A stretch of DNA of 64,000 bases from Achromobacter sp. ASV32. Lineage in GTDB: Bacteria > Pseudomonadota > Gammaproteobacteria > Burkholderiales > Burkholderiaceae_B. The notes beneath the pieces were generated by a model. The model had not been told where the DNA came from. It made no database searches and worked only from the letters and a program-made list of their open reading frames with translations. The DNA is taken from the NCBI RefSeq assembly GCF_016428805.1, contig NZ_JAELTJ010000002.1:62001-126000 (forward strand), in the 5' to 3' direction. Positions 16,771 to 23,670 of this stretch are shown here, one piece after another; position 1 is the first letter of the stretch; each line of letters begins with the position of its first letter. Both the position numbers and the translations under genes were made by a program.

Positions 16771-17763
16771 ATGAAGAACATCTATTCCAAGCTGGCTGGC
16801 GTGGCCGCCGCGGTCGCGTGCGCGGTGAGCGCACCGGCCGCCCAGGCCCAGGCAGGCAGCTACCCGTCCAAGCCCGTCCGGCTGGTCGTGGGCTATGCCC
16901 CGGGCGGCACCACCGACATCAGCGCCCGCATGATCGCCGACGTGCTGGGCAAGGAATTCGGCCAGACCTTCGTGGTCGAGAACAAGCCGGGCGCCAACAG
17001 CAATATCGGCGCGGAAACCGTGGCGCGCGCGCCCGCCGACGGCTACACCCTGTTCGTGGGGTCGATTTCCACCGCGATCAACCAGTCGCTGTATTCCAAG
17101 ATGTCGTACGACGCGCTCAAGGACCTGGACGCCGTCGCGTTGTTGAACGTGGTGCCCAACATCCTGGCGGTCAACGCCAACGTGCCGGTCAAGTCGGTAC
17201 AGGAATACATCGCCTACGCCAAGAAGAACCCCGGCAAGCTGACCTGCGCGTCCCCGGGCAACGGCTCGTCTGCGCACCTGGGCTGCGAGCTGTTCAAGAT
17301 GAAGGCCGGCATCGACATCCTGCACGTGCCTTACCGCGGTAGCGGCCCGGCCGTGGCCGACCTGCTGGGCGGCCAGGTGGACTCCATCTTCGACAACCTG
17401 CCGCCGCTGCTGCCGCACGTGCGCGCCGGCAAGCTGACCGGCCTGGCCGTCACCACCGCCAGCCGCGTGCCGTTCGCGCCTGAAATTCCCACCATCGCCG
17501 AATCCGGCCTGCCGGGCTTTGACGTGGCGGCCTGGTTCGGCCTGTTCGCGCCCGCCGGCACCCCGCCGGAAGTCGTCCAGAAAGTGAACGCCGCCATCAA
17601 CAAGGCGCTGACGTCCGACAGCGCCCTGGCCGCGAATTACCAGACCAACGGCTTCCTGATGCCGCCGCCGCCCAACACGCCGCAAGCGTTCAAGGCCTTC
17701 ATGGAGAGCGAAACCCGGAAATGGGGCGAGGTCGTGAAGGCGACGAACCTGCAGATCAACTGA
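16771..17763 (+). CDS. Bug-family periplasmic solute receptor
   Basis: The protein is 330 aa. The signal peptide (residues ~1-27, AAQAQA) is followed by YPSKPVRLVVGYAPGGTTDISAR, the Bug signature, with PGANSNIGAE and HVPYRGSGPAVADLLGGQ pocket loops. The start ATG has an AGGAGGAGAC ribosome site. It should bind a carboxylate in the periplasm. It follows the hydroxy-acid oxidase by 105 bp and has no transporter membrane genes beside it. The context suggests a hydroxy or oxo acid ligand feeding the upstream enzymes. Confidence 0.92.
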   Translation: MKNIYSKLAGVAAAVACAVSAPAAQAQAGSYPSKPVRLVVGYAPGGTTDISARMIADVLGKEFGQTFVVENKPGANSNIGAETVARAPADGYTLFVGSISTAINQSLYSKMSYDALKDLDAVALLNVVPNILAVNANVPVKSVQEYIAYAKKNPGKLTCASPGNGSSAHLGCELFKMKAGIDILHVPYRGSGPAVADLLGGQVDSIFDNLPPLLPHVRAGKLTGLAVTTASRVPFAPEIPTIAESGLPGFDVAAWFGLFAPAGTPPEVVQKVNAAINKALTSDSALAANYQTNGFLMPPPPNTPQAFKAFMESETRKWGEVVKATNLQIN

Positions 17764-17866
17764 TCGGGTAGGGCGGGGGGGGCTTGAGGCCCGCCTCGCC
17801 TGAGATCAGGCGTGTTCGGAATGGGGGGCGGGCCAGGCTCCGCTAGGGGTACCCCCTCAAGCCCGG

Positions 17867-17897
17867 TTGCCAAGATTGCCGATTTGCGTGTTAGAAT
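17867..17897 (+). promoter_or_regulatory. Putative promoter of tRNA-Leu
   Basis: TTGCCA (17867-17872) and TAGAAT (17892-17897) are separated by 19 bp and lie 41 bp before the tRNA. The spacer is a little long, so the call is tentative. Confidence 0.4.
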
Positions 17898-17938
17898 GTT
17901 CGACTTTCCAGGAAAGCACGCCTTTTCTGGTTGGATTT

Positions 17939-18023
17939 GCCGACGTGGTGAAATTGGTAGACACGCTATCTTGAGGGGGTAGTGGCGAAAGCTGTGCGAG
18001 TTCGAGTCTCGCCGTCGGCACCA
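17939..18023 (+). tRNA. tRNA-Leu (GAG anticodon)
   Basis: Acceptor GCCGACG pairs with CGTCGGC. The anticodon stem CTATC/GGTAG holds the loop TTGAGGG, giving GAG. A long class II variable arm and the T-loop GTTCGAGTC follow, then discriminator A and an encoded CCA (18021-18023). The tRNA is 85 nt in all. Confidence 0.95.
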
Positions 18024-18040
18024 GGAATTCCTCGTGAAAG

Positions 18041-18092
18041 TCGCAAGATGATTGTCGCAAGATGATTGTCACAAGATGACTGTCACAAGATA
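18041..18092 (+). repeat. Short tandem repeat, 14-bp unit, about 3.7 copies
   Basis: The unit TCGCAAGATGATTG occurs twice exactly (18041-18054, 18055-18068), then as TCACAAGATGACTG (18069-18082) and a partial TCACAAGATA. It sits between the tRNA-Leu CCA end and a terminator, so it lies in the tRNA precursor trailer. Confidence 0.85.
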
Positions 18093-18094
18093 AG

Positions 18095-18129
18095 AAGCCC
18101 GCTGAAACGAAAGTTTCAGCGGGCTTTTT
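18095..18129 (+). terminator. Rho-independent terminator of the tRNA-Leu transcript
   Basis: A 14-bp perfect stem, AAGCCCGCTGAAAC and its complement, around a GAAA tetraloop, followed by a T run. It is close enough to the minus-strand ridA-like gene end to serve both strands. Confidence 0.92.
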
Positions 18130-18182
18130 GCTTGTGGCGTGCGAGCGTGGAGGCGCCGGTTCTGTTCGACTGGCGGTCTTAT

Positions 18183-18653
18183 TCAGTTCCGCCCAGGCGT
18201 ATAGGCCGTGGCCTTGATTTCCACGATGCCGCCCGGCGGATTGAGCTGGGCCACGCCCAATTCCACGGCCGCCGGATAGGGGGCGCTGAAGAATTCGTCT
18301 CGAATTCGGGCGATGGCCGCCAATTGGGCGGGCTTGTCGAGTGCCAGGTGCGCGCTGCCGAAAATATGGAACATCTGCAGTTCGGTCACATCGTCCAGGT
18401 GCGCGCCGCAGGCGGCCAGCAGATGGCTGATCTGCCCGAACACGTGGCGCAACGCATCGCAGAACGCCGCTTCGCCCATGGGTGCGGCCAGCGGGTTGCT
18501 GACGACGATCCCCGAGAGAAAGACAAAGTCGCCGGCGCGCCGGGCGGGGGCGTAATGGAACTGTGCCACGTCCGATTCGAGGCTTGCCGGAATTGCGACC
18601 ATGCCTGTGCGGGTGGGAACGATGCGGGTATCAGGGGCGGCGAGTTCAATCAT
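18183..18653 (-). CDS. RidA-family protein (reactive enamine/imine deaminase-like)
   Basis: The protein is 156 aa, slightly longer than classical RidA (~128 aa). Family features are FVFLSGIVVSNPLA after the first strand, a CDALRHVFGQISHLLAACGAHLDDVTELQMFHI helix-strand unit, and the closing VELGVAQLNPPGGIVEIKATAY. The Arg that in true RidA binds the carboxylate (usually in a PARS/PART motif) is not obvious here, so it may belong to another Rid subgroup. It is probably a cytoplasmic trimer. It lies 78 bp after a TetR gene on the same strand, so it may share that promoter and be under its control. Confidence 0.8.
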   Translation of the reverse strand: MIELAAPDTRIVPTRTGMVAIPASLESDVAQFHYAPARRAGDFVFLSGIVVSNPLAAPMGEAAFCDALRHVFGQISHLLAACGAHLDDVTELQMFHIFGSAHLALDKPAQLAAIARIRDEFFSAPYPAAVELGVAQLNPPGGIVEIKATAYTPGRN

Positions 18654-18731
18654 GGAGCGTCTTCCGTAGCGGATAGGGGGATCGGGCCAACGGGCCCGTG
18701 TTTGGGTGCGGCCTGGGGCGGTCTTACGGGG

Positions 18732-19313
18732 TTACAGCGCCGCCAACGTGCCTTCGACAACATCTTGCAGAAAGACGCGATCCGGCATGGATTGGCCCAG
18801 GATCCGCAGCCCGTAGTAGCTGGCCAGGAAGGCGCGGGTCATTTGCGCGGGCGGCTGGTCGGCGCGCAGTTCGCCGTTGCGCTGGCCGGTCTCGATGACC
18901 TGGCGCAAGGCCGCCTCCAGCTTGGCGACATAGGCACGGTTGATCTTGTCGACCGCCGGGTCCTTGCTACTGCGCTCCATCGCCGAAAACAGCGCCATGC
19001 AACTACGCCGATTCGCCGGGTCGAGGTCGTCGTTCATGCCCCACTGCAGCAGCGCGCGCAGCTTGTCCTTGGCGGAGCCGGGCGTCGACAGAGCGCCCGC
19101 CTGCGCCTGGATCGCCAATTCCTGGTAGCGGCGCAGCGCCATTTCGTAGAGGTGCTGCTTGCTGCCAAAGGCATGGTAAAGACTGCCGCGGCCCAGGCCC
19201 GTGCGTTCGCACAGTTCCTGCGTCGAACAGGCTTCGTAGCCATTGCGCCAGAAAACCTGCATGGCGGCGTCTATGACGGCGGCATCGTCATATTCCTTCG
19301 GTCTTCCGCTCAT
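18732..19313 (-). CDS. TetR/AcrR-family transcriptional regulator
   Basis: The protein is 193 aa. The N-terminal HTH covers residues ~10-55 (DAAVIDAAMQVFWRNGYEACSTQELCERTGLGRGSLYHAFGSKQHLYEMAL), a pattern of the NemR/YxaF-like group; the rest is a helical ligand-binding domain. The ATG at 19313 is the only start placing the HTH correctly. A palindrome, ACTGATCAGT, sits within a well-formed promoter 33 bp upstream, so it probably represses itself. The downstream RidA gene is the likely co-regulated target. Confidence 0.9.
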   Translation of the reverse strand: MSGRPKEYDDAAVIDAAMQVFWRNGYEACSTQELCERTGLGRGSLYHAFGSKQHLYEMALRRYQELAIQAQAGALSTPGSAKDKLRALLQWGMNDDLDPANRRSCMALFSAMERSSKDPAVDKINRAYVAKLEAALRQVIETGQRNGELRADQPPAQMTRAFLASYYGLRILGQSMPDRVFLQDVVEGTLAAL

Positions 19314-19345
19314 GGGTCTGATCCTTCGGTGTCGATTCAGGCTGG

Positions 19346-19377
19346 ATTAAATCAATATTGTACTGATCAGTCAACAA
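19346..19377 (-). promoter_or_regulatory. TetR promoter with overlapping operator palindrome
   Basis: On the minus strand a TTGACT -35 box (19374-19369) and TTTAAT -10 box (19351-19346) are spaced by exactly 17 bp. The 10-bp perfect palindrome ACTGATCAGT (19362-19371) overlaps the -35 box. It is flanked by TTGT and ACAA-like sequence. This is a typical autoregulatory TetR operator arrangement. Confidence 0.7.
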
Positions 19378-19417
19378 TTGGCGATGTTTGATCCGACCAG
19401 CCAACCCGCCAGCCGCG

Positions 19418-19723
19418 TCAACTTCCGATCGGGTCGATGATCATGAGCACGCCGTGGCTGCCCCGGGCAACGGCATGCGAGATGCCGGCGGGCGCCAGAT
19501 ACATGTCTCCCGCGGCCACGTCGATGTCCTCGCCTTGCACGCACAGGCGCAATACCCCGCTGATGACGATGAGCGCTTCGTTGTAGTCGTGGGTTTCCGC
19601 CGGCGAGGGCTGGCCGTCCATTTTCAGGATCTTGATGTTGCAGGCGCCGGCTTGGGCCAGCACGCGGGATTTCCAGGTGTCGGGCAGGGTGCGGGCGATG
19701 TCGGCGAGATTGAGCAGGGGCAT
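19418..19723 (-). CDS. Small cupin-domain protein
   Basis: The protein is 101 aa. A single cupin barrel: the ETHDYNEALIVISGVLRL segment matches cupin motif 1 (a His and Glu for metal), and AGDMYLAPAGISHAVA matches motif 2 with its Pro and His. There is no signal peptide, so it is cytoplasmic. The ATG at 19723 gives a compact single-domain protein; longer frames add arginine-rich sequence. It lies between a small membrane protein and a TetR gene on the same strand. The substrate is unknown; such proteins range from isomerases to sugar or quercetin binders. Confidence 0.8.
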   Translation of the reverse strand: MPLLNLADIARTLPDTWKSRVLAQAGACNIKILKMDGQPSPAETHDYNEALIVISGVLRLCVQGEDIDVAAGDMYLAPAGISHAVARGSHGVLMIIDPIGS

Positions 19724-19820
19724 GGCGGGAGAGGGATTGAAGGTGGACCTGCGGGGAGCGGCCGGCGCGCATGGTGGTTTGCGCGGATGCTGCACGGCAT
19801 CTGGCCGTGCCGGTCAGCCG

Positions 19821-20123
19821 TCAATGCAGATGGTGCCCGAAAGCAATGAAGGCGGCCACGAAGGTCACCGCGCCCACGGCCGCCCATGCCGCCGCCCGTT
19901 TTGCCAGCAAGGCGTTGCGGCTCATTCCAATAAGCAGCGTCACGACCGTCCAGAGCCCCGTGAACGCCAGCAACGCGAGGGTATAGACGAAGTTCGACAG
20001 GTCGTAGCCCCCGCCGCCGATGGAGGGATAGTCCGGGCTCTTGGGCAGCAGCAGATAAACGAGTGGGCCGGCGACCAGCACAAACACGGCCAATCCAATC
20101 TGAAATCCGCGGTCTTTCAGCAT
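19821..20123 (-). CDS. Small membrane protein, three predicted helices
   Basis: The protein is 100 aa, unrecognised. Hydrophobic segments lie at about residues 8-27, 46-66 and 76-97, with a polar PKSPDYPSIGGGGYDLSN loop after the first. The ATG at 20123 was chosen because the membrane segment follows it; the longer frame adds an unlikely 16-residue lead. It precedes the cupin gene by 97 bp on the same strand and is divergent from the OmpA-like gene. Position and hydropathy suggest an inner-membrane protein of unknown role. Confidence 0.65.
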   Translation of the reverse strand: MLKDRGFQIGLAVFVLVAGPLVYLLLPKSPDYPSIGGGGYDLSNFVYTLALLAFTGLWTVVTLLIGMSRNALLAKRAAAWAAVGAVTFVAAFIAFGHHLH

Positions 20124-20281
20124 GGGTATCCTGGAATGTGAAGAGAGGGCAGTCTGCGGCCATTTTGGCACGCCCTCGGCTTGCGGTTTAACCCCCCCAA
20201 TGCATAATGGGCGTCACTCGCCGCAGACAAACTGCGGGAACCGGTTCTTTTTTCGAAGCTTGTTTACAGGAGCCTCCGAAC

Positions 20282-21250
20282 GTGACGGTACGCACGACCA
20301 AAACCACGCTGTTGGCGCTGCTGGGCGCCATGCTGTTGTCCACCGCGCTGCCAGGCCATGCCGAAGATGTGGCGGGCGCCAAGGACCATCCGCTGCTCAC
20401 GCGTTTCAAGGGCGCCGAGATCCGCGCCTATCAGCAGCTCGATTATGACGAAGCCGTCATGCCCGACCGGCCCATCGAGCAGGAGTCCGAGGCCAAGACC
20501 TTGGACCTGGAAGGCAAGATCACCCGTATCTCGTATCGCATCGACGGCACGAAGTCAGCCCTTGAGGTCTATCGCAATTACCAGAATGCGCTGCAGACCG
20601 GTGGATTCAAAACCCTGTTCGAGTGCAAGAACGACGAGCAATGCGGCGGCAGTTTCCAGTCCTTCGTCATCAATAGCAACAAGGTGCGCCCGCCGGGCCA
20701 GGGCGATGCGAGCTTCGGCGGCAAGTACTACGCGGTGCTGGCCAAGAAGGAGGCGCCGACGGGCGACGTCTACGTGTTCCTGGACGTGATGCAGGACGAA
20801 TCCAACAAGATCACGCCGGTCTTCCTGCAGGTGGTCGAAACCAAGCCCATGCAGACCGGCCAGGTCAGCGTGCTGGATGCGACTGCGATGGAAAAGGCGC
20901 TGGCCGAATCCGGCAAGGTTGCCGTCTACGGGGTGTATTTCGATACCGACAAGGCCGAGGTCAAGGCGGAATCGAAGGCCGCGCTGGACGAAATGGGCAA
21001 GCTGCTCAAGGCCGACCCCAAGCTCAACGTTTACGTCGTGGGTCACACCGACAACCAGGGCAACCTGGCCGGTAACCTGGATCTGTCGCAGCGCCGCGCA
21101 GACGCAGTGGTCAAGGCGCTGACCGCCTCGTACCAGATTCCCGCGGCGCGGCTGTCCGCCAAGGGTGTGGGATCGCTGGCTCCGGTGGCCTCCAACAGCG
21201 CCGAGGATGGCCGCGCCAGGAACCGCCGGGTGGAGCTGGTCATTCAATAG
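20282..21250 (+). CDS. OmpA-family outer-membrane or periplasmic protein with N-terminal DUF4892-like domain
   Basis: The protein is 322 aa. The GTG at 20282 has an AGGAG site nine bases upstream and is followed directly by a Sec signal peptide (to about PGHA-ED). An N-terminal ~180-residue domain (DHPLLTRFKGAEIRAY, paired Cys in ECKNDEQCGG) resembles DUF4892. The C-terminal ~110 residues are an OmpA peptidoglycan-binding domain: YGVYFDTDKAEVKAESKAAL, VYVVGHTDNQG, NLDLSQRRADAVVKAL and GRARNRRVEL. The Asp and Arg that bind diaminopimelate are present. It likely links the envelope to the cell wall. It is divergent from the small membrane protein gene. Confidence 0.85.
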   Translation: MTVRTTKTTLLALLGAMLLSTALPGHAEDVAGAKDHPLLTRFKGAEIRAYQQLDYDEAVMPDRPIEQESEAKTLDLEGKITRISYRIDGTKSALEVYRNYQNALQTGGFKTLFECKNDEQCGGSFQSFVINSNKVRPPGQGDASFGGKYYAVLAKKEAPTGDVYVFLDVMQDESNKITPVFLQVVETKPMQTGQVSVLDATAMEKALAESGKVAVYGVYFDTDKAEVKAESKAALDEMGKLLKADPKLNVYVVGHTDNQGNLAGNLDLSQRRADAVVKALTASYQIPAARLSAKGVGSLAPVASNSAEDGRARNRRVELVIQ

Positions 21251-21503
21251 GTCAATAGGGCCGGACACCTCTCCGGCCGATAGGCGCGACGCTCCTGTGG
21301 CCAGGCGTGATCGGCCTCGGGGCGCCGCGTCCGGAATACCCGTTCGGGGCAAGTAAACCGCCTGCATTCGCTACAAAACTGGAACAGTTTGTTCCGGCAA
21401 AAATCCCGCTTTTCTGGCCTGAACCGGTGGTCGCCAACATCATCGGCCAGTAGAATTTGTTCACTCGCAACCCCTCTATCTACTAGTCGAAAGGCATATC
21501 CTC

Positions 21504-22103
21504 ATGAGCAACGCATATATCGACGCACTGAAGAAGCGCCGCACGCAGTATTCGCTGGGCCGCAACCTGACCGCCTCGAAAGAGGAGCTGACGACGCTGA
21601 TCCAGGACGCGATCAAGCACAGCCCGTCGTCGTTCAATTCGCAAAGCTCGCGCGCGGTGATTCTGTTCGGCGCCGAAAGCGACAAGCTCTGGAACCTGGC
21701 CATTGAAGAAGTGCGCAAGGTGGCCCCGGCCGAAGGCTTCGACAAGACCGAAGCCAAGCTCAAGAGCTTCGCCGCCGGCGTGGGCACCGTGCTGTTCTTC
21801 GAAGACCAGGGCGTGGTGCGCGGCCTGCAAGAGAAGTTTGCGCTGTACGCCGACAATTTCCCGGTGTGGTCCGAGCAAGCGGGCGGCATGGCCCAGCTGT
21901 CGGTCTGGAGCGCGCTGGCCAACGCTGGTGTGGGCGCCAGCCTGCAACACTACAACCCGCTGATCGACGATGTCGTCGCCCGCGAGTGGAACGTGCCGGC
22001 CTACTGGAAGCTGCGCGCGCAGATGCCGTTCGGCTCGAACGAAAACGGCTTTGGCGAAAAGGCCTTCATGGACGACGCCGAGCGTTTCCGCGTATTTGGT
22101 TGA
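21504..22103 (+). CDS. Nitroreductase-family oxidoreductase
   Basis: The protein is 199 aa. It is an FMN-dependent nitroreductase fold: RRTQYSLGRNLT near the N-terminus binds FMN phosphate, HSPSSFNSQSSRAVILFG is the second flavin contact, and SVWSALANAGVGASLQHYNP is the C-terminal signature of the YdgI/Frm2-like group. Such enzymes reduce nitro-aromatics, quinones or lipid hydroperoxide products using NAD(P)H. It is monocistronic, with a terminator after it. The native substrate is unknown. Confidence 0.88.
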   Translation: MSNAYIDALKKRRTQYSLGRNLTASKEELTTLIQDAIKHSPSSFNSQSSRAVILFGAESDKLWNLAIEEVRKVAPAEGFDKTEAKLKSFAAGVGTVLFFEDQGVVRGLQEKFALYADNFPVWSEQAGGMAQLSVWSALANAGVGASLQHYNPLIDDVVAREWNVPAYWKLRAQMPFGSNENGFGEKAFMDDAERFRVFG

Positions 22104-22144
22104 TACGGTGCACGCCGGGCGCCCGCCGCCGGGCGTCGCCCATC

Positions 22145-22183
22145 AAACCCGCATGGTCCCGCAAGGGCGATGCGGGTTTTTTT
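22145..22183 (+). terminator. Rho-independent terminator after the nitroreductase gene
   Basis: AAACCCGCAT and its complement ATGCGGGTTT flank a GGTCCCGCAAGGGCG loop that can itself pair, followed by a T run. It lies just before the convergent Lrp gene end and may serve both. Confidence 0.85.
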
Positions 22184-22187
22184 CTTG

Positions 22188-22667
22188 CTAGGCCAGCGGC
22201 AGCGAAATTGCTTGTCCGGCGCCCTTGACTTCCTTCAGGACGAAAGAGGTGTAGACCTCCTTCACGCCGGGCAGTGCACCCAGCACGTAGCGCGTCAGGT
22301 CACCGAAGGTGTCCAGGTCGCGGGCGATCACCGTCAGTTGGTGGTCGTAGCGGCCCGAGACGCAATGACAGGTCAGGACCTCGGGAACGTTGCGAATGGC
22401 GTCTTCGAATGCCTTGACGTGTTCAGCGCCCTTCTTGTCCAGCGAAATCCACACGAAGGCGGTGACACCGAAGCCTAGCTTTTTTACGTCGACATCCGCA
22501 CGGTAGCCGCGGATGACGCCGTCGTCTTCCAGCCGTTTGACCCGGCGCCAACAGGGCGATGGCGTGAGCGAGACCCGGTCGGCCAACTCCGCGCTGGACA
22601 GGCGTCCATCCACCTGCAACGCGGCCAGAATCTGCATGTCTGTGGGATCAAAATTCTTGTTTTGCAC
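22188..22667 (-). CDS. Lrp/AsnC-family transcriptional regulator
   Basis: The protein is 159 aa, standard length. The N-terminal HTH (residues ~7-55) has DPTDMQILAALQVDGRLSSAELADRVSLTPSPCWRRVKRLE. The C-terminal RAM domain has LTCHCVSGRYDHQLTVIARDLDTF and the LPGVKEVYTSFVLKEVK ending typical of Lrp octamers. The start is a GTG (22667); the next ATG would lose part of the HTH. It is divergent from an aldolase-aminotransferase-deacylase-transporter cluster across an AT-rich gap, so it probably senses an amino acid and controls that cluster. Confidence 0.92.
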   Translation of the reverse strand: MQNKNFDPTDMQILAALQVDGRLSSAELADRVSLTPSPCWRRVKRLEDDGVIRGYRADVDVKKLGFGVTAFVWISLDKKGAEHVKAFEDAIRNVPEVLTCHCVSGRYDHQLTVIARDLDTFGDLTRYVLGALPGVKEVYTSFVLKEVKGAGQAISLPLA

Positions 22668-22826
22668 GATTCGTCGAAGAAATTGAAGTTAACCGTTAAA
22701 TCATTCTAAATTTTTACACATAACGGCTAAAAATCACGAAATTTCTTCAGTCGTTCACAGATATCTTTGTCGAACTTGAACGGGGTTTGCGCACCCCGAA
22801 AAAAAGATCGATCAAGAGGAGCCGCT
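22668..22826. promoter_or_regulatory. AT-rich divergent promoter region between lrp-like and aldolase genes
   Basis: About 159 bp, far more AT-rich than its flanks, as expected for an Lrp-bound region. It contains the perfect inverted repeat TTAAC-C-GTTAA (22689-22699) and a related TAACGGCTAA further right. A GAGGA ribosome site precedes the GTG at 22827. Confidence 0.5.
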
Positions 22827-23621
22827 GTGAAGAATCCGAATCCTGTCCGCCATGCCTTGCTGACACTTACTCCCACCGAAGGCTGCTGGCTGACCCTGGC
22901 CAGTCCCGCCGTCGCCGAAGCCATTGCGCATTGCGGTTTTGACTGGCTGGTGGTCGACATGGAGCATGCGCCCAACGACGTCGAGAGCACGACGGCGCAG
23001 TTGCGGGCAATCGAGGCGGCCCGGGCGCATGGTGCGGCGACGCATGCCGCAGTGCGGGTGACGGCCAATGATCCGGTGCAGGTCAAGCGCGCCATGGACT
23101 GCGGTGCGCAGACCATCGTGTTTCCGAACGTGGATACGGTCGAAGACGCGCGTCGCGCGATTGCGTCCATGCACTTTCCGTCCAATGGCAATGCCGGCAC
23201 GCGGGGCGTGGCCGGGTTGGTGCGCGCGGGGCGGTATGGGCAGGACCCCGCCTATGTGGCAGAGGCGAACGGGCAGGCCTGCGCGATCCTGCAGATCGAG
23301 TCTGCAGAAGCCATACGCAATATCGACGCGATTGCCGCGCTGCCGGGCGCGGATTGCTTGTTCATCGGCACGGCCGACCTGGCGGCCAGCCTGGGCCACC
23401 TGGGCGACATGACGCATCGCGCCGTGGTCGACGCCGTGGGAAGCGTCATGCAGGCTGCACGGACCCATGGCAAGGCGGTCGGCATTTTCGCCAACAGCGC
23501 TGAGGAGGCGGCCAGCTACCGCAAGCGCGGCGTGCAGTTCATTGCCTTGCACTCCGATGTGGCGTGGCTGGCGCGCGGCGCCCGGCAGGCCATGGCCCAA
23601 TTCGCGGCGGCTTGCGGCTGA
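22827..23621 (+). CDS. HpcH/HpaI-family aldolase
   Basis: The protein is 264 aa. The GTG at 22827 has an AAGAGGA site; the longer frame lacks a ribosome site. It is a class II pyruvate-type aldolase: WLVVDMEHAPND with the catalytic His (most relatives have DxEHAP), an Arg/Pro FPNVDTVEDAR segment, the metal Glu of ILQIESAEAI and the Asp of CLFIGTADLAASLG. It should cleave or form 4-hydroxy-2-oxo acids using a divalent metal. It heads a probable operon with an aminotransferase, an ArgE-like deacylase and a transporter, so it may act on an amino-acid-derived hydroxy-oxo acid. Confidence 0.88.
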   Translation: MKNPNPVRHALLTLTPTEGCWLTLASPAVAEAIAHCGFDWLVVDMEHAPNDVESTTAQLRAIEAARAHGAATHAAVRVTANDPVQVKRAMDCGAQTIVFPNVDTVEDARRAIASMHFPSNGNAGTRGVAGLVRAGRYGQDPAYVAEANGQACAILQIESAEAIRNIDAIAALPGADCLFIGTADLAASLGHLGDMTHRAVVDAVGSVMQAARTHGKAVGIFANSAEEAASYRKRGVQFIALHSDVAWLARGARQAMAQFAAACG

Positions 23622-23670
23622 GCGGCGGCCTTGTTCCGACCGATTTCCTATTCTTCTGGCAGATTTTCCG

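Noticed and set aside
17857-18072. Minus-strand 71-aa frame with ARLELAQLSPLPPQDSVSTNF
   Set aside because: This is a translated tRNA-Leu(GAG) in reverse, a common false protein in databases.
21251-21503. GGCCGGA-CACCTC-TCCGGCC hairpin after the OmpA-like gene as a terminator
   Set aside because: The stem is short and no T-tract follows. I could not distinguish it from chance in this GC-rich sequence.
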